DNA of 64,000 nt from Novosphingobium sp. PC22D (GCF_002556635.1 NZ_MWMO01000001.1:558001-622000), one strand, 5' to 3'. Numbered from the stretch's first letter, positions 31,985 through 40,786 are shown. The notes: generated by a model from the sequence alone, not told the origin. A program made the numbers and translations.

Positions 31985-33000
31985 GCCCGTTCGCGAGCCG
32001 GATTGAGCGCCTGCATCACTTCGGCAAGGATGCCGGTCGCGACTTCCCACGGCGCCTTGCCCAGCCCGGTTATGCCTGGCGAGAGGTGCAGGCGGGCAAG
32101 GTCGTCCTCGCTCGCGCCCGCCGCCTTGAGCGCGCCGATCCGTTCGCCCGCGCGCGACTTGGCGCCGATCATCCCGACATAGCCGGCCCGTCCGAGCAGC
32201 GCGGCGAGAATGCCGCCGAGATCGTGATGGTCTTCGTGGGTCGCGCCGACATAGGCGGTGAGCGCGTCGATGCCGAGTTGCGCGACCGCTTCGGCGGGCT
32301 CGAGCCGCAGATAGCGCGAAACCGGGAAGGGTGGGGGTGTCTCGGGACCGGAGGGCCGCACGAGGATCGTCTCGAACTGCGCCTCGTGGCCCAGCTTGGC
32401 CACCGCCAGAGCGCCCGGATCGCCGCCGGTGACGATCAGCCGGCGCGGCGGATCGTAGCGCCGCGCGATGCGCAAGGGCCCCTCTTCGAGCCCCAGCAGC
32501 GGGCCCTCGCCGGAGACGACATCCTGGCGCACGCCGTCGCTGGACCAGAGGCAGGTCCGCCGCTCGCGCGCATGGTCTAGGAGCGAGCGGGCCGCCTCGC
32601 TCGCCGCGTCGATGCGCTCGACCAGGAGATGGAGCGCGCCGCCGCAACGCAGGCGAATGTCGATCCAGGGGCTACCCTTGCCGTAGTGCAGCACGCGCGG
32701 CTCGCCGCTGGCCAGCACGTCGCGGGCATGGGCGGCGACGTCGCCTTCGATGCAGTCGCCCGAAAAGTAGCCGGTGGCCTGCGCGCCGTCGAACAGCATC
32801 TGCGCGCCCGGGCCGCGCGGGGCGCTGCCCTGCACCTTGAACAGCGTTGCGAGCACGGCGGGGCGGCCCGCCTCGATCGCTCGCGCCAGCGCGGGGCGCA
32901 CGTCCTCGATCCAGCCGAAGGTCGGCCAGTCGGCGTCCGCTAGCGTGTCGGGCGCAAGCGTGTCGGGCGCGAGGGTTTCTGGCTGGGTCTTGATGTCCAT
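31981..33000 (-). CDS. xdhC: XdhC/CoxI-family hydroxylase maturation factor
   Basis: A 339-residue protein that, in known systems, binds and delivers sulfurated Mo cofactor to xanthine-dehydrogenase-type enzymes. The XdhC/CoxI domain is at residues ~35-100 (LATLFKVQGSAPRGPGAQM, GCIEG-like SGDCIEGDV, RLRCGGALHLLVE) and the Rossmann-like XdhC C-terminal domain at ~185-320 (RLIVTGGDPGAL, GYVGMIGAKSRAG). The N-terminus contains an exact peptide repeat LAPDTLAPDT from a 15-base duplication. It precedes mocA with a four-base overlap. Confidence 0.9.
   Translation of the reverse strand: MDIKTQPETLAPDTLAPDTLADADWPTFGWIEDVRPALARAIEAGRPAVLATLFKVQGSAPRGPGAQMLFDGAQATGYFSGDCIEGDVAAHARDVLASGEPRVLHYGKGSPWIDIRLRCGGALHLLVERIDAASEAARSLLDHARERRTCLWSSDGVRQDVVSGEGPLLGLEEGPLRIARRYDPPRRLIVTGGDPGALAVAKLGHEAQFETILVRPSGPETPPPFPVSRYLRLEPAEAVAQLGIDALTAYVGATHEDHHDLGGILAALLGRAGYVGMIGAKSRAGERIGALKAAGASEDDLARLHLSPGITGLGKAPWEVATGILAEVMQALNPARERA
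32942..32971. repeat. Tandem 15-base duplication in the xdhC N-terminus
   Basis: AGCGTGTCGGGCGCA (32942-32956) is followed by AGCGTGTCGGGCGCG (32957-32971), encoding LAPDT twice on the minus strand. It keeps the reading frame and adds five residues to a flexible N-terminal tail. Confidence 0.9.
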
Positions 33001-33076
33001 TCGCTGACTTTCCCGGGTGTGACCTTGGCGTCCGTCCGGTCCTGACGGGGGAGATAGGTCGCGCGGCGGGGTCTGG

Positions 33077-33682
33077 CTAGCCGGGCGTTCCGGAAAGCCG
33101 CGCCGGATTGCCCACCAGCGGGTCGATCACCAGCCGGTGAAGGATGTCGGCGATCCGCTCCGCCGGGATGGCCTCGTCCTGCGTGAGCCACCAGGCGAGG
33201 ACGTCCACCGTGCCGCCTGTGCCATAAACGACACCGAGGTCGGAAGGCAGCCATTCGTGCTGCATGACGAGCGAGGTGTCCAGCTTGCGCGCCAGCCGGA
33301 TGAATTCGGCTCGCACGATCGCTGCCGCGCCGCCGGTCAGCAGGGCGGTCCACAGCTTGCGGTGTTCCTCGACATAGGCGCACAGCGCCAGCGTCGAGCG
33401 GTAGCTGTCTGCCTCGACCTGGAGGATCGGAACGGCCATCGCGAGCAGTTCGGCGATCTGTTCGGACGCGACGTCGTTGAGCAGCGCTTCCTTGTCGGGG
33501 TAGTGGCGGAAGAAGGTGGCATAGCCGGTGCCCGCGCGAGCGGTGATCTCGCGGATCGTAAGCTGGTCGAACGAGCGTTCCTCGAGCAGCGCGAGCAGCG
33601 CCGCGTTCAGCGCCTTGCGCGAGCGCACCTGCCGCGCGTCGGTCGGCGCCTCGAGTTTCGTGTCCGTGATCTGCCCCGCCAT
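33077..33682 (-). CDS. TetR-family transcriptional regulator (second)
   Basis: A 201-residue regulator with the helix-turn-helix at residues ~18-65: ARQVRSRKALNAALLALLEERSFDQLTIREITARAGTGYATFFRHYPDKEALL is the typical TetR pattern. The ligand-binding region has no recognisable specificity. It is 76 bases upstream of xdhC on the same strand, and might control the xdhC-mocA pair, or may act alone. Start at ATG 33682 gives a short disordered lead before the DNA-binding domain. Confidence 0.88.
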   Translation of the reverse strand: MAGQITDTKLEAPTDARQVRSRKALNAALLALLEERSFDQLTIREITARAGTGYATFFRHYPDKEALLNDVASEQIAELLAMAVPILQVEADSYRSTLALCAYVEEHRKLWTALLTGGAAAIVRAEFIRLARKLDTSLVMQHEWLPSDLGVVYGTGGTVDVLAWWLTQDEAIPAERIADILHRLVIDPLVGNPARLSGTPG

Positions 33683-33726
33683 CGGGATTGCCTAACACCG
33701 CGCGAGTCGGGTGTCCAATCGCGCCC

Positions 33727-34365
33727 TCAAACCTCGCCGATGCGATCGGCGAACAGCAGGCGTCCGCCCGACAGGTGCCAGAGAGCTTCGTTGAAATCGG
33801 CCTGGCCCATGGCGAAACAACCTTCGGAGCGACCGATCTTGCCCCACTTTTCGATCATCGACTGCTCGACGTACCATGCGGGGTGCATGACGATCAGCCG
33901 GTCGAGCGCGGTCGAGTTGTCGTCGTCGAGCCCAACGAGGCGGATCGAGGTGCCGTACTTGCCGGTGTACCATTCGCAGGTGAGGTAGGCCCCGCGCGAG
34001 GTCGCTTCAGAGCCGGGCTCTTTCGAGAAAGACTGTAGCCAGCCGCTGTGTTCGGGGTCCGAACCGCGTCCGTGCGCGATCAGAAACGAACGCAGCGTGC
34101 CTTTCTCGAGGTCGGCGAAATGCAGCCGCGGCTTCCAGGAGGGTACGCCGTAGTCGGCGATGCCCACGAGGTCGTTGCGCCACAAGTGCTGCGCGACGCG
34201 CTCCTGCTGGCTCTTCGCCACTTCGAACACGCGCCGCTCGTAGGGCGTGAGCGCCGAGGCGGCGGCGAAGACGCGGTTGGGCAGGCTGAGCGCGGCCGCG
34301 CCGAGCATGCCGCCGGTAAGGACGTCACGCCGCCTGATACCCCGATTCCCGACCACGTCTTTCAT
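33727..34365 (-). CDS. Exported YkuD_2-type murein L,D-transpeptidase-like protein
   Basis: A 212-residue protein. The N-terminus GIRRRDVLTGGMLGAAAL is a twin-arginine-type signal followed by cleavage near AAASA. The catalytic domain shows SFLIAHGRGSDPEHSGWL, SRGAYLT, RLVGLDDDNSTALDRLIVMHPA and GRSEGCFAM with the likely catalytic Cys; the HGRGS...SEGC layout is that of the murein L,D-transpeptidase catalytic family (PF13645). It probably acts in the periplasm on peptidoglycan. It lies 59 bases after the PHA depolymerase gene on the same strand. Confidence 0.85.
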   Translation of the reverse strand: MKDVVGNRGIRRRDVLTGGMLGAAALSLPNRVFAAASALTPYERRVFEVAKSQQERVAQHLWRNDLVGIADYGVPSWKPRLHFADLEKGTLRSFLIAHGRGSDPEHSGWLQSFSKEPGSEATSRGAYLTCEWYTGKYGTSIRLVGLDDDNSTALDRLIVMHPAWYVEQSMIEKWGKIGRSEGCFAMGQADFNEALWHLSGGRLLFADRIGEV

Positions 34366-34424
34366 TCGTTGCAATCTAGCACTTCGCCGCGAGTCGCGCC
34401 AGTGCGGCCGCGCCTGCCGAGCGG

Positions 34425-35669
34425 TCAGGCGACGATCTTGAGCGGCGTCTTGGTATGCGTCGCGATCCACTCCTCGACCACCGGCGCGATGCGGTCGCGC
34501 CACTTGCTGCCGTTGAAGATGCCGTAGTGGCCGACGTTCTCGGCAAGGTAGTATTTCTTCTTCGAATCGGGGAGCTTCGTCGCAAGATGCAGCGAGGCCT
34601 TGGTCTGGCCGATGCCCGAAATGTCGTCCTTCTCGCCCTCGATCGCGAGCAAGGCGGTTTCGCGGATCGCCCTGAGGTCGATCCTCTGGCCACGGTGGAC
34701 GAACTCGTTGTTCGGCAGCGAGTGCTTCTGGAAGACGTGCTCGATCGTCTGGAGGTAGAAGTCGGCGGACATATCGCAGACCGAGCGGTACTCGTCGTAG
34801 AAGGCCTTGGTCGCGTCGGCGCTTTCGCCGTCGCCCTCCACGAGATGCTTGAACATCCCGTAATGGCTCATGATGTGGTTGCCCAGGTTCATCGAGAAGA
34901 ACCCTGCGAGCTGGAGAAAGCCCGGATAGACTCGGCGTCCCGCACCCGGGTAGGCGAGCGGCACGGTCGCTATCACGGAGTGCTCGAACCACTCGAGCGG
35001 GCGTTGCATGGCGAGGTCGTTGACCGATGTCGGAGCCTCGCGCGTATCGATCGGGCCGCCCATCATCGTCAGCGTCGCGGGCCGGCAGGGATGCTCGTTG
35101 GCGCCCATGATCGCGGTCGCGGCATAAGCGGGCACCGAAGGCTGGCACACCGCCAGCACGTGCGCGCCAGGGCCGATGAACTCGAGGTACTCGACGAGGT
35201 AGTCGATGTAATCGTCGAGGTCGAAGCGGCCGGCGCTGAGCGGCACCAGCTTCGCGTCCGCCCAGTCGGTGATATAGACCACGCACGATTCGAGCATGCG
35301 TGCGACGGTGCCGCGCAGCAGCGTGGCATAGTGGCCGCTCATCGGCGCCACGATCAATAGCCTGGGTGCATCGGAAGGCAGACCGTCGTGCGAGAAGCGC
35401 AGCAGGTTGCCGAAGGGGCGATGGAGGACGATCGCCTCGGTGACATTGTGCGTCTTGCCGTCGACGGTGACCGACTCGATGTCGAAGTCGGGCTTGCCGC
35501 GCGGCGAGGCTGCATGCGCGAAGACGTCGAGAGCCGAACTCAGCACCGGGGCCATTCCGAAATAACCGAGCGGCAGCACGGGGTTGGAAAGGAGTTCCGC
35601 CCCGACGGATGCCATCGCCGCTGCGCTGCTAAGCATTGCCCGCTGCAATTCATACGCGTTGTAAAGCAC
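34425..35669 (-). CDS. phaZ: Intracellular polyhydroxyalkanoate depolymerase
   Basis: A 414-residue alpha/beta-hydrolase that mobilises storage PHA. The active-site segment is LAVCQPSVPAYAA, where Cys replaces the serine of ordinary lipases as in PhaZa1 of Ralstonia; the depolymerase C-terminal domain follows (MGGPIDTREAPTSVNDLAMQRPLEWFE ... GHYGIFNGSKWRD). GTG 35669 was chosen over ATG 35696 because AGGAGG sits nine bases before it and the family begins LYNAYE. PhaC synthase is not in the window. Confidence 0.93.
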   Translation of the reverse strand: MLYNAYELQRAMLSSAAAMASVGAELLSNPVLPLGYFGMAPVLSSALDVFAHAASPRGKPDFDIESVTVDGKTHNVTEAIVLHRPFGNLLRFSHDGLPSDAPRLLIVAPMSGHYATLLRGTVARMLESCVVYITDWADAKLVPLSAGRFDLDDYIDYLVEYLEFIGPGAHVLAVCQPSVPAYAATAIMGANEHPCRPATLTMMGGPIDTREAPTSVNDLAMQRPLEWFEHSVIATVPLAYPGAGRRVYPGFLQLAGFFSMNLGNHIMSHYGMFKHLVEGDGESADATKAFYDEYRSVCDMSADFYLQTIEHVFQKHSLPNNEFVHRGQRIDLRAIRETALLAIEGEKDDISGIGQTKASLHLATKLPDSKKKYYLAENVGHYGIFNGSKWRDRIAPVVEEWIATHTKTPLKIVA

Positions 35670-35678
35670 TGGCCTGTA

Positions 35679-35684
35679 CCTCCT
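35679..35684 (-). promoter_or_regulatory. Shine-Dalgarno AGGAGG deciding the phaZ start
   Basis: On the minus strand AGGAGG ends nine bases before the GTG start at 35669 and lies inside the alternative longer reading frame, where it would not serve ATG 35696 or 35705. It supports the GTG. Confidence 0.85.
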
Positions 35685-35841
35685 GACGGGCGCCATGCGG
35701 CCCATATCTTGCCGTCATAGATGAGGGCGAATCGATTTTTGTGCAATGCGACAATTGTCAGGAGGACGGATCGCGCCGCGACTTCTCAAGGGCGCGCCAT
35801 GACCCTTTTTCTTTGCGCGGCGAGGCTGTAAGGCGCTGGCG

Positions 35842-37677
35842 ATGAGCGCCACCAGGGTCAGTGAGGACGGGGTGCGGGAAGAGGCCGCGCAGAGCCAGGA
35901 GCCCGCTCCGAGGAGCCGCAGCCTCGGGCCGCTGCGCATGGTGATGCGCGCCGCGCTTGCCTATCCCGGGCGAGTCGCCACGGCGGGCGTCGCGCTGGTC
36001 GTCACCGCGCTGGCGACGCTGGCGATACCGGCGGGCTTCCGCTTGATCATCGATCGCGGTTTCGGCGAGGGCGGAAACCCGGCCGATATCGCCCGCTGGT
36101 TCCAGTACCTGCTGATGATCATCTGCGTGCTCGCGGCGGGGACCGCGGTGCGGTTCTATACCGTCTCGTGGATTGGCGAGCGCGTGGTCGCCGACATCCG
36201 TCTCGCAGTGCAGCGCAATCTCCTGCGGCTTTCGCCGAGCTTCTTCGAGGAAAACAGCCCGAAGGAAATTTCCTCGCGGATGACCGCCGACACGGCGATC
36301 ATCGAGCAGATCGTGGGAACGACCGTCTCGGTCGCGCTGCGCAACGCGATCATGGCGATCGGCGGCGTGATCTATCTCTTCGCGCTGGCGCCGACGCTGA
36401 CGCTGGGCCTGGTCATCGCAATTCCCTGCGTGGTGCTGCCGATCACCTGGTTCGGGCGGCGGCTGCGCAATGTCTCGCGCACCAGCCAGGATCGCGTCGC
36501 CGACATCGGCGCGCTGACCACCGAGGTGCTCGGCGCGCTGCGGGTCGTCCAGGCCTTCAACATGGAGCCGCGCGAGCGCGACCGCTTCGGCACGGCTGTG
36601 GAAAGCACCTTTGCGACCGCCAAGCGGCGGATCATGATCCGCGCGGTGATGACCGCGCTCGTCATGCTAATGATCTTCGGTTCGATCACGCTGCTGATGT
36701 GGCGCGGCGCGATCGGCGTCGCAGAAGGCACGATCACCGGCGGCACGATCGCGGCCTTCGTCGTCACCGGCGGGCTGGTCGCGGGCGCTTTCGGCTCGCT
36801 GACCGAGGTCTACGGTGATCTCGTGCGCGGCGCGGGCGCGGCGAGCCGGCTCGCCGAGCTGCTCCAGGCGCACCCCTCGATTGCACCGCCCGCCCGCCCG
36901 CAGACCCTGCCGATGCCGCCGCGCGGTCAGATCGCCTTCGAACGCGTGACCTTCCGCTATCCATCCCGGCCCGACATCGCCACGCTCGACGACTTCACGC
37001 TCATGGTCGAGCCGGGCGAGACGGTCGCGATCGTCGGACCTTCGGGCGCGGGCAAGTCGACCATCTTCCAGCTCGCCGAGCGCTTCTACGACCCGCAACA
37101 AGGCGCGGTTAAGATCGACGGGGTGAACCTCGCTTCAGCCGATCCCGCCGAGATCCGCGCGCGCATCGCGCTCGTTCCGCAGGAAGGCGTGCTGTTCGCG
37201 GCGAGCGCGCGCGACAACCTGCGCTACGGCAACTGGGCCGCCACCGACGAGCAGATCTGGGAAGCCGCCGCCGCAGCCAATGCCGAGCGATTCCTGCGCG
37301 AACTGCCGGAGGGGCTCGACACGTTCCTCGGCGAGGACGGCTCGCGGCTTTCGGGCGGGCAGCGTCAGCGCATGGCGATCGCCCGCGCGTTGCTGCGCGA
37401 TGCCCCGATCCTGCTGCTGGACGAGGCGACGAGCGCGCTCGATGCCGAAAGCGAGCGGCTGGTCCAGGACGCGCTCGAAACGCTGATGCAATCGCGCACC
37501 ACGCTGGTCATCGCCCATCGCCTCGCGACGGTGCGCAAGGCGGGGCGGATCGTGGTGATGGAGCAGGGCCGGATCGTCGAGCAGGGCACCCATGCGGACC
37601 TCAGCGCGGGCGGGGGTCTCTACGCCCGGCTCGCGGCGCTGCAGTTCGACGACCCCAAGGTCGTGCCGCTGGCTTAG
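35842..37677 (+). CDS. ABC exporter, membrane and ATPase domains fused
   Basis: A 611-residue half-transporter. Six membrane helices lie in residues ~40-330, and the ATPase follows: Walker A VGPSGAGKSTIF, Q-loop, signature LSGGQRQRMAIARALL, Walker B ILLLDEATSALD, and switch His in VIAHRLAT. It resembles the MsbA/ABCB group (ABC transporter type 1 fused to ATPase); a lipid or drug export role is family-based. The long charged N-terminus of ~30 residues precedes the first helix. It is divergent from phaZ and 133 bases upstream of uppP. Confidence 0.93.
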   Translation: MSATRVSEDGVREEAAQSQEPAPRSRSLGPLRMVMRAALAYPGRVATAGVALVVTALATLAIPAGFRLIIDRGFGEGGNPADIARWFQYLLMIICVLAAGTAVRFYTVSWIGERVVADIRLAVQRNLLRLSPSFFEENSPKEISSRMTADTAIIEQIVGTTVSVALRNAIMAIGGVIYLFALAPTLTLGLVIAIPCVVLPITWFGRRLRNVSRTSQDRVADIGALTTEVLGALRVVQAFNMEPRERDRFGTAVESTFATAKRRIMIRAVMTALVMLMIFGSITLLMWRGAIGVAEGTITGGTIAAFVVTGGLVAGAFGSLTEVYGDLVRGAGAASRLAELLQAHPSIAPPARPQTLPMPPRGQIAFERVTFRYPSRPDIATLDDFTLMVEPGETVAIVGPSGAGKSTIFQLAERFYDPQQGAVKIDGVNLASADPAEIRARIALVPQEGVLFAASARDNLRYGNWAATDEQIWEAAAAANAERFLRELPEGLDTFLGEDGSRLSGGQRQRMAIARALLRDAPILLLDEATSALDAESERLVQDALETLMQSRTTLVIAHRLATVRKAGRIVVMEQGRIVEQGTHADLSAGGGLYARLAALQFDDPKVVPLA

Positions 37678-37810
37678 CCGGTCTTAGGGGCATTTCCTGA
37701 GGGCAATCACGCGGAATCCCCGGCCTGGCTGGGTTGTGCACGGCGATCTTGCCGCACCGCACAACGCCCCGGGTTGACTTGTCGAGCCGTCGCGTCATGG
37801 CTGTCGCGCG

Positions 37811-38620
37811 ATGGACCTGACACTCACCGCCTTCCTGCTCGGCATCGTCGAGGGGCTCACCGAATTCATTCCCGTCTCCTCGACCGGACACCTGATCCTG
37901 GCTTCGGAGGTGTTCGGCTACGACGCCGAACAGTGGAAGGTGTTCAACGTCGTCATCCAGCTCGGCGCGATCCTGGCCGTCGTGGTGCAGTACTGGCGCA
38001 CCTTCTGGGCGGTCGGCATGGGACTGCTGGACTGGAACCCGATGAGCGTGCGCTTCGTGCGCAACGTGCTTCTGGGGTTCCTGCCGTCGGCGGTGCTCGG
38101 CCTCGCGCTCAAGGACTACATCGACATCCTCCTCGGCAGCCCGATGGTGGTGGCCTGGGCTCTGGTGCTGGGCGGCATCGCCATCCTCGGGATCGAGAAG
38201 GTCGCCAAGCCGGGCGAGCTGACGGGCGTCGGCGAGTTGCCGGCGCGCCAGTGCCTGGGGGTCGGGTTCGCGCAGTGTCTTGCGATGGTGCCGGGCGTAA
38301 GCCGTTCGGGCGCGACGATCATGGGCGCGCTGGCGATGGGCATCGAACGGCGTACCGCGGCCGAATTCAGCTTCTTTCTCGCGGTGCCGACAATGGTCGG
38401 GGCGACCACGCTCGAATTGCTCGACAACCGCGAGGCGCTGATGTCGGGCGCGGGGCCGGTGGGCTGGGGCGAGATCGCGATCGGCTTCCTCGTGTCATTC
38501 GTCGTCGCGATCGTCGTCATCCGTGCCTTCGTCGCCTTCGTCAGCCGCTCGGGCTTCGCGCCCTTTGCCTGGTACCGGATCGTCGCGGGCGTACTCGCGA
38601 TCTTCCTGCTCTCGCGCTGA
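37811..38620 (+). CDS. uppP: Undecaprenyl-diphosphatase
   Basis: Recycles undecaprenyl pyrophosphate to the monophosphate carrier for peptidoglycan and polysaccharide synthesis; the BacA/UppP integral membrane enzyme. The N-terminal EGLTEFIPVSSTGHLIL (residues ~14-30) and the second VPGVSRSGATIM are both complete. Length 269 with about eight helices is normal. It is followed by a ppk2-type gene after about 40 bases, in a run with the ABC exporter upstream. Confidence 0.96.
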   Translation: MDLTLTAFLLGIVEGLTEFIPVSSTGHLILASEVFGYDAEQWKVFNVVIQLGAILAVVVQYWRTFWAVGMGLLDWNPMSVRFVRNVLLGFLPSAVLGLALKDYIDILLGSPMVVAWALVLGGIAILGIEKVAKPGELTGVGELPARQCLGVGFAQCLAMVPGVSRSGATIMGALAMGIERRTAAEFSFFLAVPTMVGATTLELLDNREALMSGAGPVGWGEIAIGFLVSFVVAIVVIRAFVAFVSRSGFAPFAWYRIVAGVLAIFLLSR

Positions 38621-38660
38621 GCGTTGCGCGCGGCGGCGGATCGGCGCAGGGTCGCGGGCG

Positions 38661-39431
38661 ATGAAGAGCAAGGACTACGACGCGGCGATCGCGAAGCTGC
38701 AGTACGAACTGGTGGCCATGGCGCGCTGGGTGGTTTCAGCCGGCGCCCGTGTCGTGGTCGTGTTCGAGGGGCGCGATACCGCGGGCAAGGGCGGCGTCAT
38801 CAAGACCTTTGCGCAATATCTCAATCCGCGCATGTGCCGGTCGGTCGCTCTCGGCACGCCCAACGACCGCGAACGCGGCCAGTGGTATTTCCAGCGCTAC
38901 ATCGAGCACTTGCCGACCGCTGGCGAGATCGTCCTGTTCGACCGGAGCTGGTATAATCGCGCCGGGGTTGAGAAGGTCATGGGCTTCGCCGGCGACGAGG
39001 AGGTGCAGTCGTTCCTCTCGCAGACGCCGCAGTTCGAGCGCCAACTCACCGACGACGGAATTCTCCTGTTCAAGTACTGGCTGACCTGCGACCAGGAGCA
39101 GCAGGAAAAGCGCTTTGCCGAGCGGCGCGAGGACCCGTTGAAGCGGTGGAAGCTCTCGCCCATGGATATCGCCGCGCGAGAGAAGTATCGCGAATACACC
39201 AAGGCGCGCGAGGCGATGCTGGCGGCCACGCACACGCCGCACGCGCCCTGGACGCTGGTCGACTTCAATGACCAGAAGCGCGGACGGCTCACGCTCATCC
39301 GCGATTTTCTCGACCGGATTCCCGACCATCCCGTCGATCCGCCGAAGATCGATCTTCCCAAGCTCGACGGGAAGCCGGCGCGCGAGGAGTTCGACATCGT
39401 CCGGCCCATCGCGGACTTTCCGCTCGACTGA
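38661..39431 (+). CDS. ppk2: Polyphosphate kinase 2
   Basis: Transfers phosphate between polyphosphate and nucleotides. The 256-residue PPK2 has Walker A FEGRDTAGKGG (residues ~36-45), the lid/base residues NPRMCRSVALGTPNDRERGQWYFQRYI, and Walker B VLFDRSWYNRAGVE. It is a single-domain class I type; the preferred direction and nucleotide cannot be read. ATG 38661 opens directly at the family start MKSKDYDAAIAKLQ. The gene follows uppP at 40 bases and may be co-transcribed. Confidence 0.93.
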   Translation: MKSKDYDAAIAKLQYELVAMARWVVSAGARVVVVFEGRDTAGKGGVIKTFAQYLNPRMCRSVALGTPNDRERGQWYFQRYIEHLPTAGEIVLFDRSWYNRAGVEKVMGFAGDEEVQSFLSQTPQFERQLTDDGILLFKYWLTCDQEQQEKRFAERREDPLKRWKLSPMDIAAREKYREYTKAREAMLAATHTPHAPWTLVDFNDQKRGRLTLIRDFLDRIPDHPVDPPKIDLPKLDGKPAREEFDIVRPIADFPLD

Positions 39432-39581
39432 ATCGGCGGTCGGCGGGGGTGGGTGCTTGACTTCGGCGGCGCTTTGGCCCAAGGGCCGCTGCCTTGAAGG
39501 GCGGCGGCATGGCCGCCCTGCTTGTGTTTGGACAACGCCGGCGCCTTGCTCGGCACGAACTAGATATTACAGGATAGCGCC

Positions 39582-39749
39582 ATGGCGAAGCCCGCAACCG
39601 TGAAGATCCGGCTGGTCTCGACCGCCGATACCGGTTTTTTCTACGTCACGAAGAAGAATCCGCGGAACCAGACCGAGAAGATGAGCTTCCGCAAGTACGA
39701 CCCGATCGCGCGCAAGCACGTCGAGTTCAAGGAAGCCAAGATCAAGTAG
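39582..39749 (+). CDS. rpmG: 50S ribosomal protein L33, zinc-free form
   Basis: A 55-residue protein, [29 protein letters not shown] at its start and [18 protein letters not shown] at its end, with an AGGA ribosome site about eight bases before ATG. It has none of the four zinc-binding cysteines that one L33 paralogue type carries, so it is the C-minus form. It is followed 42 bases later by lolA. Confidence 0.97.
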   Translation: MAKPATVKIRLVSTADTGFFYVTKKNPRNQTEKMSFRKYDPIARKHVEFKEAKIK

Positions 39750-39791
39750 GGTTCACAGCCGGTTCAAGGGTGTGGCCCTAAGAGGAGCCCC

Positions 39792-40445
39792 ATGAACCGT
39801 ACCCTTAAGATCGTTTCGAAATTGACCGGCGCGGCCGCTTTGGCCGCGCTTGCCGTTCCTGCCGTGCTGCCCTCGGAGCCCGCCGCCGCGGCTTCGTCCT
39901 CGCAGGCGAAGCTCGATCAGGCAGTCCGCGCGCTGCGCGGCATCTCGACGATGCGCGCAGACTTCGTCCAGACCGACCGCAGCGGGCAAAGCGTCTCGGG
40001 CGTGCTCACGCTCAAGCGTCCGGGCCGGATCCGCTTCCAGTACGAAAAAAGCGTGCCGATGCTGATCGTCGGCGACGGCAAGGCGCTCACGCTGATCGAC
40101 TACGAGGTCAACCAGGTCCAGCGCTGGCCGATCAGCAACAGCCCGCTCGGCGCGCTGCTCGATCCGGGCCGCGACGTTTCCAGGTTCGGCACGCTCAAGC
40201 CGACCGGCGATCCCGATGTCACCAGCATCGAGGTGCGCGACCGCGATCATCCCGAATACGGCGTGATCACGCTGATCTTCACGCGCAACGCCGCCGCGCC
40301 GGGCGGTCTCGAGCTGACCTACTGGGTCGCGCTCGATTCGCAGAACAAGCGGACGACGGTGCAACTCTCCAATCAGAAATATGGCATCGCGGTGCCCGAT
40401 TCGACTTTCCGCTGGAAGGACCCGCGGCCGCGCGTTCGTCGATGA
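39792..40445 (+). CDS. lolA: LolA-family outer-membrane lipoprotein carrier protein
   Basis: Periplasmic chaperone that carries lipoproteins from LolCDE to the outer membrane. The 217-residue precursor has a signal peptide cleaving near AAAA-SSSQ (residue ~34), then the LolA beta-barrel: LRGISTMRADFVQTDRSGQSVSGVLTLKRPGRIRFQYE and later LTYWVALDSQNKRTTVQLSNQKYG. The RIRFQYE strand and following DGKALTLID fit the family. LolB is not in the window. The 3' end is followed by the candidate sRNA region. Confidence 0.93.
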   Translation: MNRTLKIVSKLTGAAALAALAVPAVLPSEPAAAASSSQAKLDQAVRALRGISTMRADFVQTDRSGQSVSGVLTLKRPGRIRFQYEKSVPMLIVGDGKALTLIDYEVNQVQRWPISNSPLGALLDPGRDVSRFGTLKPTGDPDVTSIEVRDRDHPEYGVITLIFTRNAAAPGGLELTYWVALDSQNKRTTVQLSNQKYGIAVPDSTFRWKDPRPRVRR

Positions 40446-40550
40446 CGGACAACGGCCTGGCGCAGGCTGTTTCGGTCCTGCGACGAAGAACGGCAAGTCT
40501 GACGAATCCGTTCACTTGCCAGAAAGCAGTCCGGCACTATCTAGGGATGG

Positions 40551-40674
40551 TCAAGACGGACTGAGGCGGGTTTCCCCCCTGTTGCCCGCGCCTCCTGATA
40601 GGACGTCCTGACAAGCGTGACGAACGCACAAAGGAACCCTCGTCCCTCTGCCCCCGGGACGAGGGTTTTCTTTT
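40551..40674 (+). ncRNA. Candidate small RNA between lolA and xth
   Basis: A possible transcript of about 125 bases. It would start near 40551 after the promoter-like pair TTGCCA/TATCTA and end at an intrinsic terminator. Within it lie a hairpin with a C-rich loop (GAGGCGGG ... CCCGCGCCTC), a CCTCCT word that could pair with Shine-Dalgarno sequences, and the 10-base palindrome AGGACGTCCT. An anti-Shine-Dalgarno CCTCCT is typical of several alphaproteobacterial trans-acting sRNAs. I do not recognise the family. The terminator could alternatively just end lolA transcription. Confidence 0.4.
40635..40674 (+). terminator. Strong intrinsic terminator before xth
   Basis: AACCCTCGTCCC (40635-40646) pairs perfectly with GGGACGAGGGTT (40656-40667); the loop is TCTGCCCCC, followed by TTCTTTT. 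It ends 113 bases before xth. Confidence 0.9.
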
Positions 40675-40786
40675 GCCTGTCGTATCCGGGGCGAGGGCCA
40701 TGGCGGACGGGCCGGACGCTGGCGATCGCGGAATGGCGTGCTTTGCGGCACTGGAAATCGCACGGAGGCGTGCCTAAAGCCCACCC

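Larger units (their letters stand above)
40446..40786. other. 341-base gap between lolA and xth with candidate sRNA
   Basis: No coding sequence is supported. The gap holds a promoter-like TTGCCA (40517-40522) and TATCTA (40539-40544) with 16 bases between, a hairpin GAGGCG/CGCCTC at about 40562-40591, the palindrome AGGACGTCCT (40597-40606), and an intrinsic terminator at 40635-40674. The remaining 3' part contains only ordinary sequence leading to xth. Confidence 0.6.

Noticed and set aside
40487..40513. EcfG-like AGAAC ... CGTT before the candidate sRNA
   Set aside because: The spacer is 18 bases and the first base differs, so it falls outside the usual 16-17 spacing.
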